Assembly (NCBI GenBank): GCA_037447655.1 | Contig: JBBHKE010001791.1 | Span: 146,918-188,052 of the forward strand | Direction of reading: 5' to 3' | From: Zygnema cylindricum | Lineage: Eukaryota; Streptophyta; Zygnematophyceae; Zygnematales; Zygnemataceae | DNA length: 41,135 nt | Shown here: positions 1-14,779 of the stretch, piece after piece | Numbering within the stretch: position 1 is the first letter of the stretch | Layout of the letters: each line of letters starts with the position of its first letter | Position numbers and translations under genes: made by a program | The notes under the pieces: generated by a model | Databases searched by the model: none | What the model was told of the DNA's origin: nothing | The model's input: the letters and a program-made list of their open reading frames with translations, nothing else

Positions 1-392
1 GAGTGGAGGTTTCTAGTACGAGTAATAACTCTCTTACAACACGGGTAGCGTTGTCTTGAGACGTTTAAATCGGTTATATAAACAGTTGTATTAGATTAAT
101 TTTTGACAAAAGAACGCTTACAGGACTATAACCGTGTAAAATTCCAAACTGTTCAGTAAGTCAGAGTCTGCAATTGAGTATATATATGAGATTGTATAAA
201 TATACTATCTCACAATTCTGCAGCTCATTTTTGTTGCCCGAGTTAGTGTCTTTCTTGGACTATTTTTTAATATGAGTTAACGTCTGAGACTGAATGACTT
301 GTCAAACCTTAAAATGTGCCAATATCAGGACATTCGCAAGAAAACAGTTTTTAATTAGATTATGTTGACAAATATATTGGCTAAATTTGCAG
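1..392. other. Left edge, probably intron of the WDR11-like gene
   Basis: AT-rich sequence with no reading frame I can assign. It ends at the acceptor AATTTGCAG before the exon at 393, so it is most simply intron of the gene that continues to the right. Earlier exons of that gene lie outside the window. I cannot exclude a short exon ending at the very first bases, where GAGTGGAG is followed by GT. Confidence 0.5.
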
Positions 393-1507
393 AGTTCTGT
401 TGCGATGGGCACAACATTCTCTCAATAATGAGCATGATCTTTGGAGGTGAGTCATTCTTGTTTGGTATTACTATGTATTGCTTTCTGTTTATGACATTCT
501 CATTAATCTCCACAGCATGTAACTGACAAAAGTTTCTGATATAGATGTTTTTTTATTCACATACCTGCGCTAAACTTGAGAAGCCTGAAATCAGTGAGAA
601 TTGTATTCCTAGGTTTACTAAGGGAAGTTACAGCCCAAGGCCCTATGCTGGGATTAGTTGCCTTATAGTAATACCAACTGCAAATCGTCATGCAAATCAT
701 ACCGACTTCTTGGAAATCGTAGTGGTTATAGTTTACTACTTTTTATCACCATTAGTGTGGTACTATGCACCTGTGAACAAATTTAGCCAAGTTTTCTTAA
801 ATATATCTGTGAGTAACGGTGGGACTTAGTGTGAAATACACCTAATTGTGGAGGTTACCGACATTTAGAGTTGGTGAGCAGTGCAAACACAATTTTAAAC
901 TTGCTAATATCACTCACATAAAATACGCTGTTGGTGTACTAATGATTTTGATTATCTCTTGGTTCTTCGTACACCACAGAAATGGTGACCACTTTATGAG
1001 CTCAGAGTGCATATGACCGTTTCTGTTATCCATGGACAGTTTTACTGATTTCCTTATGACTCTGTTCGTTTTGTATCCATTTTCAGAGCAATGACTCTGT
1101 TTGTGGCTTCCGGTGCTTTGGCATCGGCCCTGTCAGCAGTTAGAGAAGCTCGTCAGCCGGATACTGCAATTATGTTTCTTCTAGCGTGTCATGAGGCAAG
1201 ACAAATAGAGCTTCGATCCGCTTCTAAAGAAATCGTGCTAAGTCTTCCTGAATTACCAAAGGACCTTGGAGAGACAGACGGCTCGAAGGCTGAAGAACAA
1301 GGCGAAGGAGGAGAGAGCGAGAGCTTAGTGAAGGAGCAAACAGATGGAAAGGAGGAAAAAGAGGGAGACAATGGAAAGCAGCAAACGTGGGAGAGTTTAG
1401 ATTTGCCTGGGGATTTACAACACTTGACGAAAGAAGTTCAAGAAATCTATGCTTTTTTCGAAGAATATCAACGGTGGCTCGTGCACTTGTCTTTTCCAGG
1501 CCGGTAA
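393..1507 (+). CDS. WDR11: WDR11-like WD40 repeat protein, last two exons (3' partial)
   Basis: C-terminal end of a WDR11 homologue. WDR11 is a large WD40 protein that works at the trans-Golgi network in vesicle tethering; this role comes from the animal family and is inferred here. Two exons are seen. The first, 393-446, encodes VLLRWAQHSLNNEHDLW and ends in donor AG|GTGAGT. The second, 1087-1507, follows acceptor TTTTCAG. Joining TGG-AG with A-GCA-ATG restores W-R-A-M in frame, giving AMTLFVASGALASALSAVRE and then REARQPDTAIMFLLACHEAR, which resembles the helical tail of plant WDR11 proteins. A Glu/Lys-rich spacer (about residues 65-105 of the last exon) is probably disordered. The tail ends FFEEYQRWLVHLSFPGR and stops at TAA 1505-1507. 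The WD40 repeats themselves are outside the window. Identification rests on remembered family motifs. Confidence 0.82.
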
Positions 1508-2400
1508 ACAGAGTTGGATAGAAGACTCTTAGAAAGTTCTGCTATCAAGTAGTGGCTCATTTGCTTGAATGGAAGGTAAATTACCCCTTAATTGTTTAAA
1601 TGTACATCTATTGCATATAAAAGCCGATGTCTTTATATTTATTGTCTGGTTTTTTTTTTTTTTTTTAATTTGTTCTGATAAGGTCTGGGCACCGAGGACG
1701 CTGTTGAAGTCTGTATATCAGAGGATAATCTATGCTACCCGCGAAAAAATGGGATGCTGGTTCCTTTTTCTCTTTCGTTTTTTTTTTTTTTTTCAGATGT
1801 AGAATATTCATGTAATGGAAAATATTTGTAACTGATGTGAATCTGGAATTTTGATTTTTTTTTCTGATTGCCTTTTGACTGTTAGTGTTTTAAACATTCT
1901 TTACAAAATGTGCATTGCCCTTGAGCAAGTGCGTAGGATCAAATAAGTCTGTTGTCAGTAGTGGAATCATAGTCTGAGCTCATTAGATGGTCTCATGCCT
2001 CAAGCACTCAATTAGAGTCAGTGACGCAGTACTAATGCTGTAAAAATAACCGAGTAGAAGGACGTTTAAAACTCGCCTGTCAAAAACTGCCCCAGGACCG
2101 AATACAAGTGGAAACTGTAAAGACAGGTGAAACAAAATGCAGGCAAAGCGCAGAGTATAAATATAGAACATGCAGATTTCCTGCCCATTAAACTGGGAGG
2201 AAAATAACAAGGAAAAAGGCGAAAATCAACCCTTCAAAAATGAATTGGAAACTACCTTCTGGGTTAACAAAGGAAGTAGCAGTAGCAGTACCTCCTAAGT
2301 TACACCATCAAGCTGAGTGGAAGGAGACCAACGAAAGTAAAAACACAAACTGGGATTTCTTTATTATTGAATTTGTGCTATTCGACCTTAAATCTCCTTT
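1508..2400. other. Convergent intergenic region between WDR11-like gene and MED18
   Basis: About 890 bases between two convergent stop codons. It should contain both 3' UTRs and polyadenylation sites. Long T tracts occur near 1650-1666 and 1780-1795. Small reading frames here are AT-rich and look like chance. Confidence 0.6.
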
Positions 2401-5612
<3,212 letters not shown>

Positions 5613-5780
5613 GCCAGCCACGTGGAAATCCACGTGGCACTGCACGTTCAAGCTTACCCGAAGAACCCTAAGAAACTACAAGTACTGAAACGTAAAACTT
5701 GAAAGTGAACATTCATGGCAATCCGTTCACGGCTGCCACGTGTGCATTTGAATCCTTAAAGGTGGTGACACGTGTTCGCG
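5613..5780. promoter_or_regulatory. G-box (CACGTG) cluster upstream of MED18
   Basis: Just upstream of the MED18 start codon, 5618-5638 contains two CACGTG cores in a near-perfect palindrome (CCACGTGGAAATCCACGTGG). Two further copies, CCACGTGTG near 5737 and GACACGTGTTCGCGTG near 5768, follow. CACGTG is the core site of plant bHLH and bZIP factors. The cluster lies in the region shared by the divergent MED18 and VPS38 genes, so it could affect either. Regulation is inferred from motif and position only. Confidence 0.55.
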
Positions 5781-6747
5781 TGACATAGTTTCGTATTAAA
5801 CCAGAGAAGGACGACACCAATGTTATCACTTATCAGTTTGTCACACACGCTCTGAAGGAGAGGACAAGACGATGTCGTGGTTGTAGCTTTGGTATGTCAA
5901 AATATCAAACTAGCAAAATGTCAGAATGGCATACCGTCACACCCATGTCGCGGCTATGGCAATACTGGCCGATATCAAACTGAGATCGCAGTGCGGTTGT
6001 AGTACAGAAATCTGTACAAAAATGTATCGCGCATAGTTCTGTACGATTCTGGCCAGTATTTGCCGTAGATGTAATAACTATAGAGCTTACTAAAATGACC
6101 CCAAACTCCTAAATATTATTTTGAGTTCAACATCGAAGCAGAAAAAGGCAAAATCGGTAAACATGCCACAAGGTTTTTTTGTTTTTTTTGCTTTTCACCT
6201 CGAATTGTGAAGGTCAAAAGTCTTTGCAAAAATGTGACATTCCTGAAATCAATTAAGACAGCTGTAACTGGAAGAAATGGCAGCTTTCCTTTTAAATCAA
6301 GGTGTCTTGCGAAGCAATGTTGGTATAACTGCACACATTTTCTTCACTAATACGGAAGAAAATAAAAACGGGAAAGCGCAATATTTCTATCCATCTGATT
6401 TATTTTTTTGCTGGAATTGCCTCACATGCTTTTCTGTCATCTTTTCTGGTTTGTCTTCTTGAGTCGGTACTTTTTCTCACCAATGCTGCCCTTTTCCTTC
6501 TATTGTAAAAATAAAATTTCTCTTTATTCGAAATGCAGGATGGATGGAAGGAGATAAGGATCATGGAAGTTGCTTTTCTGCGTTAGCATAATGAAGGCAC
6601 TCGTTTATCGTGTTCCTTTTAGACTAGATACTTCTCTTTTTATTTCTTTCTCGTTCTTTTTCTCTGTTTGGCTCAACATTCTGACCTCTGGACAGGAGAA
6701 TATTGGAGTGTAGAAGCGTTTCCCTCTTCTTAAGTTTATACAAAAGA
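5781..6747. other. Shared upstream region of MED18 and VPS38
   Basis: Apart from the fold-back repeat, this stretch has no convincing coding sequence. A long pyrimidine-rich segment at 6600-6690 precedes the VPS38 start; it could be 5' UTR, core promoter or the end of an intron. The short frame near 6277 shows no family similarity I recognise. Confidence 0.5.
5911..6075. repeat. Fold-back MITE-like repeat plus dispersed 31-mer
   Basis: Arms at about 5946-5970 (GCTATGGCAATACTGGCC side) and 6051-6075 (GGCCAGTATTTGCCGTAG side) are imperfect reverse complements around an 80-base loop that includes the near-palindrome GTACAGAAATCTGTAC. Directly left, 5911-5941 is a 31-base sequence beginning TAGCAAAATGTCAGAATGGC that recurs exactly at 15122-15152. 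The structure lies between the divergent MED18 and VPS38 starts. Confidence 0.6.
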
Positions 6748-9700
6748 ATGCTTCGAAGAAGACTGCGTCATGTGGCAGCCATTGAAGCCACAAATTTAAT
6801 ACCTTCTGTCTCTCCGCTCAGTCACATTCTTGGGTATTATTTTACTCTAGAAATTCCCAGCCATAACTTCAACTCCTACACCTTACTATACAGCAGCGAG
6901 TTAGTAACCGGAACTCTGAATCCTGAATGGAGACCTCTCCAAATTTCAGGATTGCTACCATTATCTTCTCTCCATTCTGCTTCTGTTATTCAAGTTACAA
7001 TACACTGTGTGACTTTGAACACTGCCTGTCAAGTTCAAAGGAGTTGCCAAACTTCCAGTACTGATTCTCTTCTTCAGCTTGCAAAACGTCCTACTCCCGG
7101 ACCTAGGTGGCCAAATGATGTTTTATCCTTGAATTCTATTTTCCACAATTCGCCAAAAAGTTTGCATTCGAGACATGAAAAAGGAAGAGTAAGAGTTTTT
7201 GAAAGCTCGAATAATAGCGCCATTCAGGTAAAGGAGGAGGAGATTTTGACTGCAACGGTGCAGTTAGGATGTCTGCAGCCGAGTGTTTCAAAAGGCATAA
7301 ATTTTTTGGCGAATGTCCTTCTTTTGGAGCTCCAAGATGCAACTTATTGTGTGCCATTAGAACAACGGGGCTTACAGTTACAGTTATCTCTTCATCGAAT
7401 TGGACCATCTGCGTCGACTGTTTTCCGTAACAATGTTATGATTGCAGTTTCTGATGGAGAGGATATAGAAGAAGAAAGGCAAGAAAGACAAGGAAATACA
7501 GAAAATCAGCCCATTGTAGTTCAATGGTCTCAGCTAGAAGAACGAATGGCAAAATTAAGCAGCTCTCACAGTTTCTTGCAGAAGAGACTTGGACAACGGG
7601 ATGCTCTTGGAGCACAGCTTCATGCCAAGCTTAAGGTGACCATTTTTTTTTCTTTAGTAGAGCATGGGAAATGCGTTTTTTTAGAGTCTTGTGGCAAAGT
7701 TCCTGATATTTGTGAATAGATGTGGATGCCGTTACAAGTGGAGGGTCTCTGTTTTAGTGTAGTATGAATGTATGAGTCCCGCAGAGCACTAACATGAAGG
7801 AATGGGAGAGAGAAAGGAATGGGGACAGGGGTGGATGGAATGTACATCTAATTCAAGCTTCTAAAATGCTGTTGAAGTGATATGCATTATGGTGTTGCAG
7901 GAAAGGGAACAGAGACAGCAGAAGGAAGAGCAACTGGAGTTGTTGCGACAGCGTGTAAACAATTATCGGAGGATGTTGGCGGCTGCCAGGGAAGATGTTA
8001 CAAGGGAGAAAGGACAGCTAAACAATGCTGTAGATAATCTTCAGTTTCAGTTGAAGGATCTTCTAACAAGTAGCCGGGCTTTAACTGCTGCTCGCACAAG
8101 GCTCAAGGTAGATTTTTTTTTTTGCATATTCCCTCCAGAAAGCATGCTGATGATATGTCTGAGGGGGATTGTTTGTTTCCAACTAATTGGTGGTTGAGTG
8201 ATATATAACAATCACAAAAAGACCCTGCGATTCTGTTAACTTTACGCCCATCATTTCTTTTCAATGTAGCCAGCTCTTGCTTGGATACAGAAATGATAAT
8301 GTTGTTCATGTTCTCTGGATTGTCTGTTATGATCATTTTATTAGACTACCCTCAGCAAATTCATAATGCAAGTGTCTTTGTGTCCTTGTTGCAGAGATTG
8401 AGACTTTTTTGAATCAATCAATCCCATTCACAACAGTTAAGCGTTTTCATAATCTGCTCTACTTTGTCTTCCATTTTGTTCCAACCATTCTGGAAAATCA
8501 AATGCTTTCAGCCAACTTCAGAACTTTTCATTTGTCTCCAAACTTATCAGTTCCGGTATTTGGCCTTTTGACAATCTGATGGTGCTGTGGAACTTAGGAA
8601 TTCTCTTCCATGAATATGTATGCCCTTCACATCTTGTTTTGCAGGAAGCTGAAGTTCTGCTTTCGCAGAAAGCTGGGGAGAGGGCAACTGTTTTATTTCA
8701 GGCTTTATCATGGAGAAGAAGGCGCATGATTTGCCAGGTGGCAGCACTCTATCCTCTCCTTATTCAGCAGCAGTCAACCTCAGAATGTCTTGACAAATCA
8801 GACTCCTCTATTGCGGACCCACGGGGCTGTGAAAGTGACATGAGACATGGGGGAGCAGAGAAGGTTGGGAAAGGAATAAATTGTCTTGTGGAACCAAATT
8901 TCACCATTGGCGGGTTACGGATTCCAGATGTTAAAAAGCTTCTGCAAGAACCCACAAGCGATAAAGCAGAACAGGAGAGATTCTCCGCTGCTTTTGGATA
9001 TGTAGCCCATGTGAGTCCAACCTGCCCATGATTATTGTGTATGGAGTTATGTTTGTGTTTGAATGTGTCCTTGTACTTAGTGTATTTGAGATGTTCTTTG
9101 TGATTGTTTATATCTGTAATTCATTGTTTTTCTTGTATCCACGGTATTACTCTAGTGTTTATTTGTGTTCTTTTTATTTGGAATATTTTCAAAGGTTGAG
9201 ACAGTTTGAAAGCCGGAGGCCAAAAATACAAAAACAAAACTCAATTCTTCCATGACAACTTGTTTGGGAATGGATGCAGACAATCCCTTTGATTGCATCT
9301 TACCTTGATGTTCGCCTTCCTTATCTTATTCATGAAAGTGGTTCCACCTCAAGAATTTGTGATCATCGTTCGCTTTTAAGTGTGACCCTTGACCCTCTCA
9401 CTGCCAGAGGAGCTCCAGCTGTAGAATCTCTGACTGGATCAGGGGAGGAGTATCCCCTTTATTTTGAAGGCCAGGATTCATCAGCGGTTGCAAAGGGTAT
9501 CGAGCTATTGAACAAAGTGAGTTAAAGCAAGACATCAAACATATTTGCCTTGAAGGGGGTCGTTTTTCGTTTTATGTCCACAAGTGAAAAAGGGGAGGTG
9601 GGAAAGATTATCTCTTTTTTTCTATAAGCGACTTTTCTGTTGTACTCTGGTCTCATGGAAGAGATTACATTGGCCCTTTCTCAAATGTAACATTTTTTTT

Positions 9701-9945
9701 TATTTTTTTTTTTAAATCTCGTCCTGCTGTATTAGAATATCGAGGAGCTGTTCCAGGCAGTTGGCCTGGCATTGGTGGAGCCTGGAGAGACAATGAGGAA
9801 TCTACACTATCTGCTGATGGCTGTTCGCAATGGCAGCTGCCACCTGTCATCATGGCACGGAAGTCCTGACAAATCCTCAAATGCAAAAAAGATTGAAATT
9901 AGAGAGGCTTATGAGCCTACTCTACAGCAAATGTCACAGCCCTGA
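6748..9945 (+). CDS. VPS38: VPS38/UVRAG-type subunit of class III PI3-kinase complex, five exons
   Basis: Plant VPS38/UVRAG homologue, a subunit that directs the VPS34-VPS15-VPS30/ATG6 lipid kinase to endosomes for PI3P synthesis and vacuolar sorting. Coding exons are 6748-7635, 7901-8107, 8645-9010, 9280-9516 and 9736-9945. All begin and end in phase 0 with GT..AG sites, giving about 635 residues. The N-terminal part (RRRLRHVAAIEATNL, later SSELVTGTLNPEW) resembles the C2-like region of the family. Exon 2 is a coiled coil (REQRQQKEEQLELLRQR). Exons 3-5 form the C-terminal BARA/ATG14-like region, with FGYVAH|TIPLIASYLDVRLP, PLYFEGQDSS and ELLNK|NIEELFQAVGLAL. The stop is TGA 9943-9945. I chose the ATG at 6748 because the conserved RLRHV segment follows at once. 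An acceptor-like GGACAG at 6695 leaves an extra upstream exon possible. Confidence 0.88.
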
Positions 9946-10219
9946 GATGCGAGAGGTTGATATCAAGGAAATGAGCCTTATGGGTGACAATTTTCACAAG
10001 TCTGAGATACGAGGGGCCGATCGTCTTCTATTCGTCCTCTCTGTTTATCAATGCCAGCGATTTTGTTTTCATGGTATTTTTTCGTGGTTCATTTTCACTT
10101 TTGAGATGACTTTGTGGCATCCCTTAGGCTTGTTTTCTCGTGTCTATAATGAGCGTCAATGCAATAACTTACATCCATAGAGCTAGCTTGGGTTCTCGCA
10201 TGTATATCTGGTTTTACTT
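9946..10219 (+). other. Probable 3' UTR of VPS38
   Basis: Sequence after the TGA at 9943-9945. It stays close to coding-like composition for about 70 bases and then becomes T-rich. No clear AATAAA was picked out in this stretch, so the polyadenylation site is not fixed. Confidence 0.4.
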
Positions 10220-11045
10220 CAGGCTCTTTTGAAGTTTGGTTTTAGCTACTTTTCCCTCCTTTTAATAACATTTCTACCTTCCTGTCTCTTTCCTCATTAC
10301 ACCACCCTCTTGTCTTTTATGATCCTTCTTATCTTGAGTCATTGGTTGTTATTTGTAGGAATATTCATGAATCCGTTTTCCGCTCATCGTCCACATCATC
10401 ACCAATCTCCCATCTTCACTGTGTCGGTAAGCACATCACTTGACAAGAATTTAGCTCACTTATTGGGATTTCAAATTTTAGAGGTCGACATGTGTAGTGT
10501 AAGATTATGTTTTTTCTCTAGTGTGTTCATCATACTTCTCCTGTTTCATCTTTGCTTTTGATGTCCATTCTCTATCTCTCTTTTTCCTGCTTTTCACAAT
10601 TACTATACTCCCACACCATCTCTCTTGGCCAACACTTCTGTTCTCCACTTCTCTTTTTGGCCATTACAGCTTTCTTGGTTCCCTTTATCTTTCATCTCTT
10701 TTCTCTTTTTTAATTATATCCCTCCAAGTATGTTACTCCTCTCATCCTCTTTTTGTAGTTTACACTTACCCTGTTATCACTATCTTTTTCCCACGTCTTG
10801 TTTTACGCCCTCCCTTCACTCTCCTTGCCCTTTTATCTGTCGGCACCTAAAGCCTCTTAGCAAATACTCGCAGTAGCTTCCACAGCCCATTTCCCCTCTC
10901 CCTTAAAAAAAAAATGAACTCGATCAACTGCTCATTACTCCTTTGCATGGTAAGCCAATTTTCCCTGTCTTCTTCCCTCTCACATAGTTCTTCCTCTCCC
11001 TCTCCCTCTCCCTCTCCCTCCCTCTCCCTCATTTTGATTACAAGT
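10220..11045. repeat. Long CT-rich tract downstream of VPS38
   Basis: About 800 bases strongly biased to pyrimidines on the plus strand, ending in a (CTCCCT)n run at about 10990-11032. Open frames here give Leu/Phe/Ser-rich hydrophobic peptides that follow from the base bias, so I do not call genes. It begins after the VPS38 3' UTR and marks the edge of the repeat-rich block. Confidence 0.65.
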
Positions 11046-11089
11046 ATCCCCATTTGTCTTTTTTAGGATATGTTATCATTTTCATAAAA

Positions 11090-11225
11090 AGAGTGCCCAA
11101 TTATGATTTTTGCCCATTTTACCAATACGACCCCCAAAATATACTCTTATCAATTTTGCCCATTTCACCATCTTGATTTTTGGAATAAACATTTATCAAT
11201 TTTGCCTATTTTACCTTTTTGATGG
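11090..11225. repeat. Degenerate tandem repeat, unit about 45 bases
   Basis: Three related units contain TTATGATTTTTGCCCATTTT, TTATCAATTTTGCCCATTTC and TTATCAATTTTGCCTATTTT at about 11101, 11147 and 11193, each followed by ACC. No coding frame is supported. Confidence 0.6.
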
Positions 11226-12071
11226 TAGGAATTCAGGCATATCAACACAGCGGAGATCTAGAGGCGAGCGACCATGGCTGCGGCCAACAGCAAAACGCAA
11301 CGCGGAACCTTTGTCAGTTAACCGTGCATTCCAGGCCATACGGAGGACGGACATCGTGCCACTGGTGAACGATGCTATGGAATATCATTTTGTTTTACTT
11401 ATCAATCGACATAAATTTTTTTAAGGGAGGCATGGGAACATGTACTGGATTCGAAGTACAGTAACTGACGAACAAAAGTAGGCGATGAACAAAATCATTA
11501 GTTTTGAGATAGGGACCGAAAGTCAGTTTTAAGTACAGCTATTGTTTTTATTGTTTATATGTTTGATTTATTTTCGATAGCATATTATAGTGGACTTTAA
11601 ATTTTTCTTGCCCTAAAAGATAATAGTGAAATCATTTGAATAAAAAGGGAATACAAAGGAGAGAATAAAGAGAAGATTCATGAGAAAGTGGAAAGGTAGA
11701 GAAGTTTTCCGAAGTTCAGAGCCTATATTCTGATTCAGGGTGTGTAAAATAGTGTTAATTTTTTGGAGCAATAATTTTCATTTTTGACATAAATAATAAA
11801 TGATTGTGATGAAATATGTATTATGCTAAATATTTTAAGCGAATAATACTCCAATGGGGATGTTAATGCTCTTTTTTCTATTGATATATGTGTTTTTTTT
11901 TGTTTTTTACCAAATGAGTTTGTTTTTTACGTTTTTGCGGCTGTTATCGAATGATGACAATTTTTTTCTTTTGTCATGGACAATGACCGACCAACGACAA
12001 GGCATCTTTGTTGCTAGATTATAAACCAACGATCTTCATTGTCATCGTTGTCCAAACAGCTGACTTCAACA

Positions 12072-12258
12072 CTGTCTCTCGCTGGAAGACCAAACGGCGA
12101 CGAGAATGTGTTGTCGCTGAACAACAATAAGGCAATATTGACATTTAACCCAAAACCAATATGGACGTTGTGTCATCGTGGAAAATCCTTTGGCTATGAG
12201 GCAATGTCATCGCTGGAAAACCTACGGGCGACGAGAAACTGTCATCGCTGAACAACTT
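12072..12258. repeat. Pair of about 50-base direct repeats
   Basis: The segment at 12072-12125 (TCGCTGGAAGACCAAACGGC, then GACGAGAA and GTCGCTGAACAAC) recurs at about 12208-12258 (TCGCTGGAAAACCTACGGGC, GACGAGAA, ATCGCTGAACAAC). A third weaker TCATCGTGGAAAATCC lies between at 12172. It looks like a decayed tandem array with unit near 136 bases or a fragment of a repetitive element. Confidence 0.55.
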
Positions 12259-13212
12259 ACAATGAGATATTCCATGTCACTGCTACGATAGCAGGCAGCG
12301 ATGAAGCGGGCTCGTCGCTAATATCAATGACGTAAAAAATAACATGTTTGTGTATTAAAACTTAGAACAAAAATATTGTCCACCCGCTCTGACATCATTT
12401 TTCCCATAAGTGAATGACAAACACACGGTAACACATTGAGTGTGACGAACCATCGCCCTTACACTCATACTCATATATTGCAAAAACAAAAATGTGTTTC
12501 ATAAAATGGTTGTATTATATATCATTTTGGCATACATGCTTCACAATGAAGTAAACAAAATTTGCAAAAATAATGACATTATAGTAAGAGACACACTACG
12601 CGACGTATTACCCCTTTAATATTGAATGATAACTCCTTACTCCTAAATCTTTACACTCCTTACATTTTATAAACAGGTAAGACAAGCCAAAGGCAACAAA
12701 AGCTACAAAACTACGTCACTCCTACACAGCTATTATATATTCCTGTTGGGCAAATCGTTCCTCCAATCGTCGAAGCTAAAGTATCCAAGTGTATGGAAAC
12801 ACCGAAACTGGAAAAAAACGAAACAAAGCTAGAAGATCTTGCACAGAATCAAACAAACCAAAAATGAAAATCACTTACGAGAGAAACTAACAAAAAAAAA
12901 AAAAAAATAGAAAAAAAAAGACAAAACAAAAATAAGACAAAATTCAGTGGAAAAGGAACACGTTAATTGACAAATGACGCTCAAAGGACTTGAGGATGAA
13001 ATTTAGGTTCCACTTTTTTTTATTATTGAGGATATCGAATAGAACAATATGACATTTAATTCCCAATGATTTAAACTTATAAAGTAGGATGTAATACACC
13101 TTATTTAGCCTTTTTGTGTTTGGTTGCGTTGCTTTTGCATCGACAATTGAAAGTACTACAATGCCTTTGCACCATTCAACTTGGGTAAAAACTGACGTTA
13201 TAGCCACAATTA

Positions 13213-13430
13213 CAGTTTCGGCTTTAATTTCAGTTTCACAAACTTGGTTCCAGTTTCAGTTTTGGTTTTGGTTTCAATTCTAGTTTAAATTTCAGTTACA
13301 GTTTCAGTTTTGATTTCAGTTGCAGTTTTACTTTTGGTATTAGTTCGCATTAGTTAGAGTTTCAGTGTTTTCAGTGTTTTCAGTTTCAGTTTTGATTTCG
13401 ATTTCAGTTTCAGTTTCACTTTCAGTTTGG
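13213..13430. repeat. Degenerate TTTCAG hexanucleotide array
   Basis: Over about 215 bases the plus strand repeats variants of TTTCAG/TTTTGG (for example CAGTTTCAGTTTTGATTTCA). The unit is six bases with many substitutions. The small frame across its right end at 13365-13613 is a low-complexity Ser/Val peptide and is not called. Confidence 0.75.
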
Positions 13431-14779
13431 ATCTCAGAGACACCAAAATTTATCAAATACGAAAATCATCTGCCAAAGAGGGAGGAGGAGAAGGAAGAAA
13501 GGAGGAGGAGGAAGATGGAAGGAAACTCTAAAATGACAAAAAAAACCTCTAAAACGACTTCCACAAAGTTTCAAGTCATCCTATTTTATGGATCCACACC
13601 ACTCCATAATTAGTGTTGATTTCCTTTGTCAACTTATGGAGTCACTCTGGATATAGATTTTCTTTAAAGTTGCCCTCGTATGACAGTCACGAGGGAAAGT
13701 CCATATCAATTTTTGATCCAATGATTAAACATCAAATGTAGTTAACTCTTCTTTAGTTCGAACTCTTGTTTTGTATAAAACTGAATTTTTAGAAATTGTA
13801 CTTGGAAAACCAAAGAATTCAAAATTTAGAATATAAAAAAAAAAAAAAAAATCAATGGATCAAAAAAGAAAACAACATTTCATTTATCTTCCTTTTTATT
13901 TTATTTTTGTCTTTATTTCATGGGTTGATGAGGTAAAAGGGAGGAGAGTTTTAGGAAAACTTACTACAGAAATGACTTCCCGAAAACTGTTCGAGAGACT
14001 TTTTCATAGTTATGAGAATGAGGTTTTTGTATCCGTTCGCGTGGTCCTCAGAGATCATCCAGGTGATTATTCGTCACTTTTGGTTGTATCATGTTGTTTT
14101 TTCCGGTTGAACACCTGCGGGTTGATAGCTGTAGACTGAGTCCCCACATCTCCGCCCGTGGTGTTGTCATCTCCGCTCGAAGCTTCTTCCACGAGTGCAA
14201 TATATATGGGAAAATTAGAAAAAGTGAGAGGTGAAAAAAACAAGGCAATCCACTATGAAAGGAGGGTGGGTTGAAAATTTAGATTTTATTTTTGGTTTTA
14301 AATTTTGAATCTCACCTTTTGTAAAATCTAAAAAACGAAGCGGGAATTTGTAAAAGTTGCCGTAGAAAAATTATACGAATGCGCTATGAAAACGATGCAG
14401 CTTATGGAATGTACGGAATTTTAATTCAAGAGAGACCAAAAGGACAGATAATTTTGTATTATCGTTGTTTTGCAATCGTGACGTTTTTGCGGTTAATAAA
14501 TCAGCCAAGTGTACTTGTGGTCATCCAATTATATGTCGCGTTACGTCGATTCATCAAGATAATTGTAAATTGCGACAAATTTAGGTTCAATATTTACTGT
14601 AATACGTGTGCCTTCCGTAACTTAGTCAACAGATCACAACTTTATTAGAGTAAAGACACCTTATAAACGTAAAATATCTCTAATATAACCACCAAAGTGC
14701 GACGTTATTAGAGTTCAAAAGTACTTTTATCATATGAAAATCTAAACAACGCAACGGAAATGTTGTTTACATTTGAACT

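Larger units (their letters stand above)
11226..14640. other. Gene-free AT-rich region with simple repeats
   Basis: No gene recognised in 3.4 kb. A less AT-rich patch at 11230-11385 and direct repeats at 12072-12258 are described separately. Long A and T tracts occur at 12890-12920 and 13837-13852. The frames at 13855-14139 and 14379-14648 resemble nothing I know and lack plausible codon use. Confidence 0.5.

Noticed and set aside
545-829. 94-codon frame between the two WDR11 exons
   Set aside because: It lies in the intron defined by matching donor and acceptor and has no resemblance to the WDR11 tail.
1569-1802. 77-codon frame after WDR11
   Set aside because: It consists largely of Phe from poly-T tracts in the 3' UTR and intergenic DNA.
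5946-6075. CRISPR or bacterial terminator-like hairpin
   Set aside because: The setting is a eukaryotic intergenic region and only one inverted pair is present; a MITE-like fold-back is the simpler reading.
10229-10876. Three overlapping hydrophobic Leu/Phe/Ser-rich frames that could pass as membrane proteins
   Set aside because: They follow from the CT-rich base composition; no start context, no family motif and mutual overlap.
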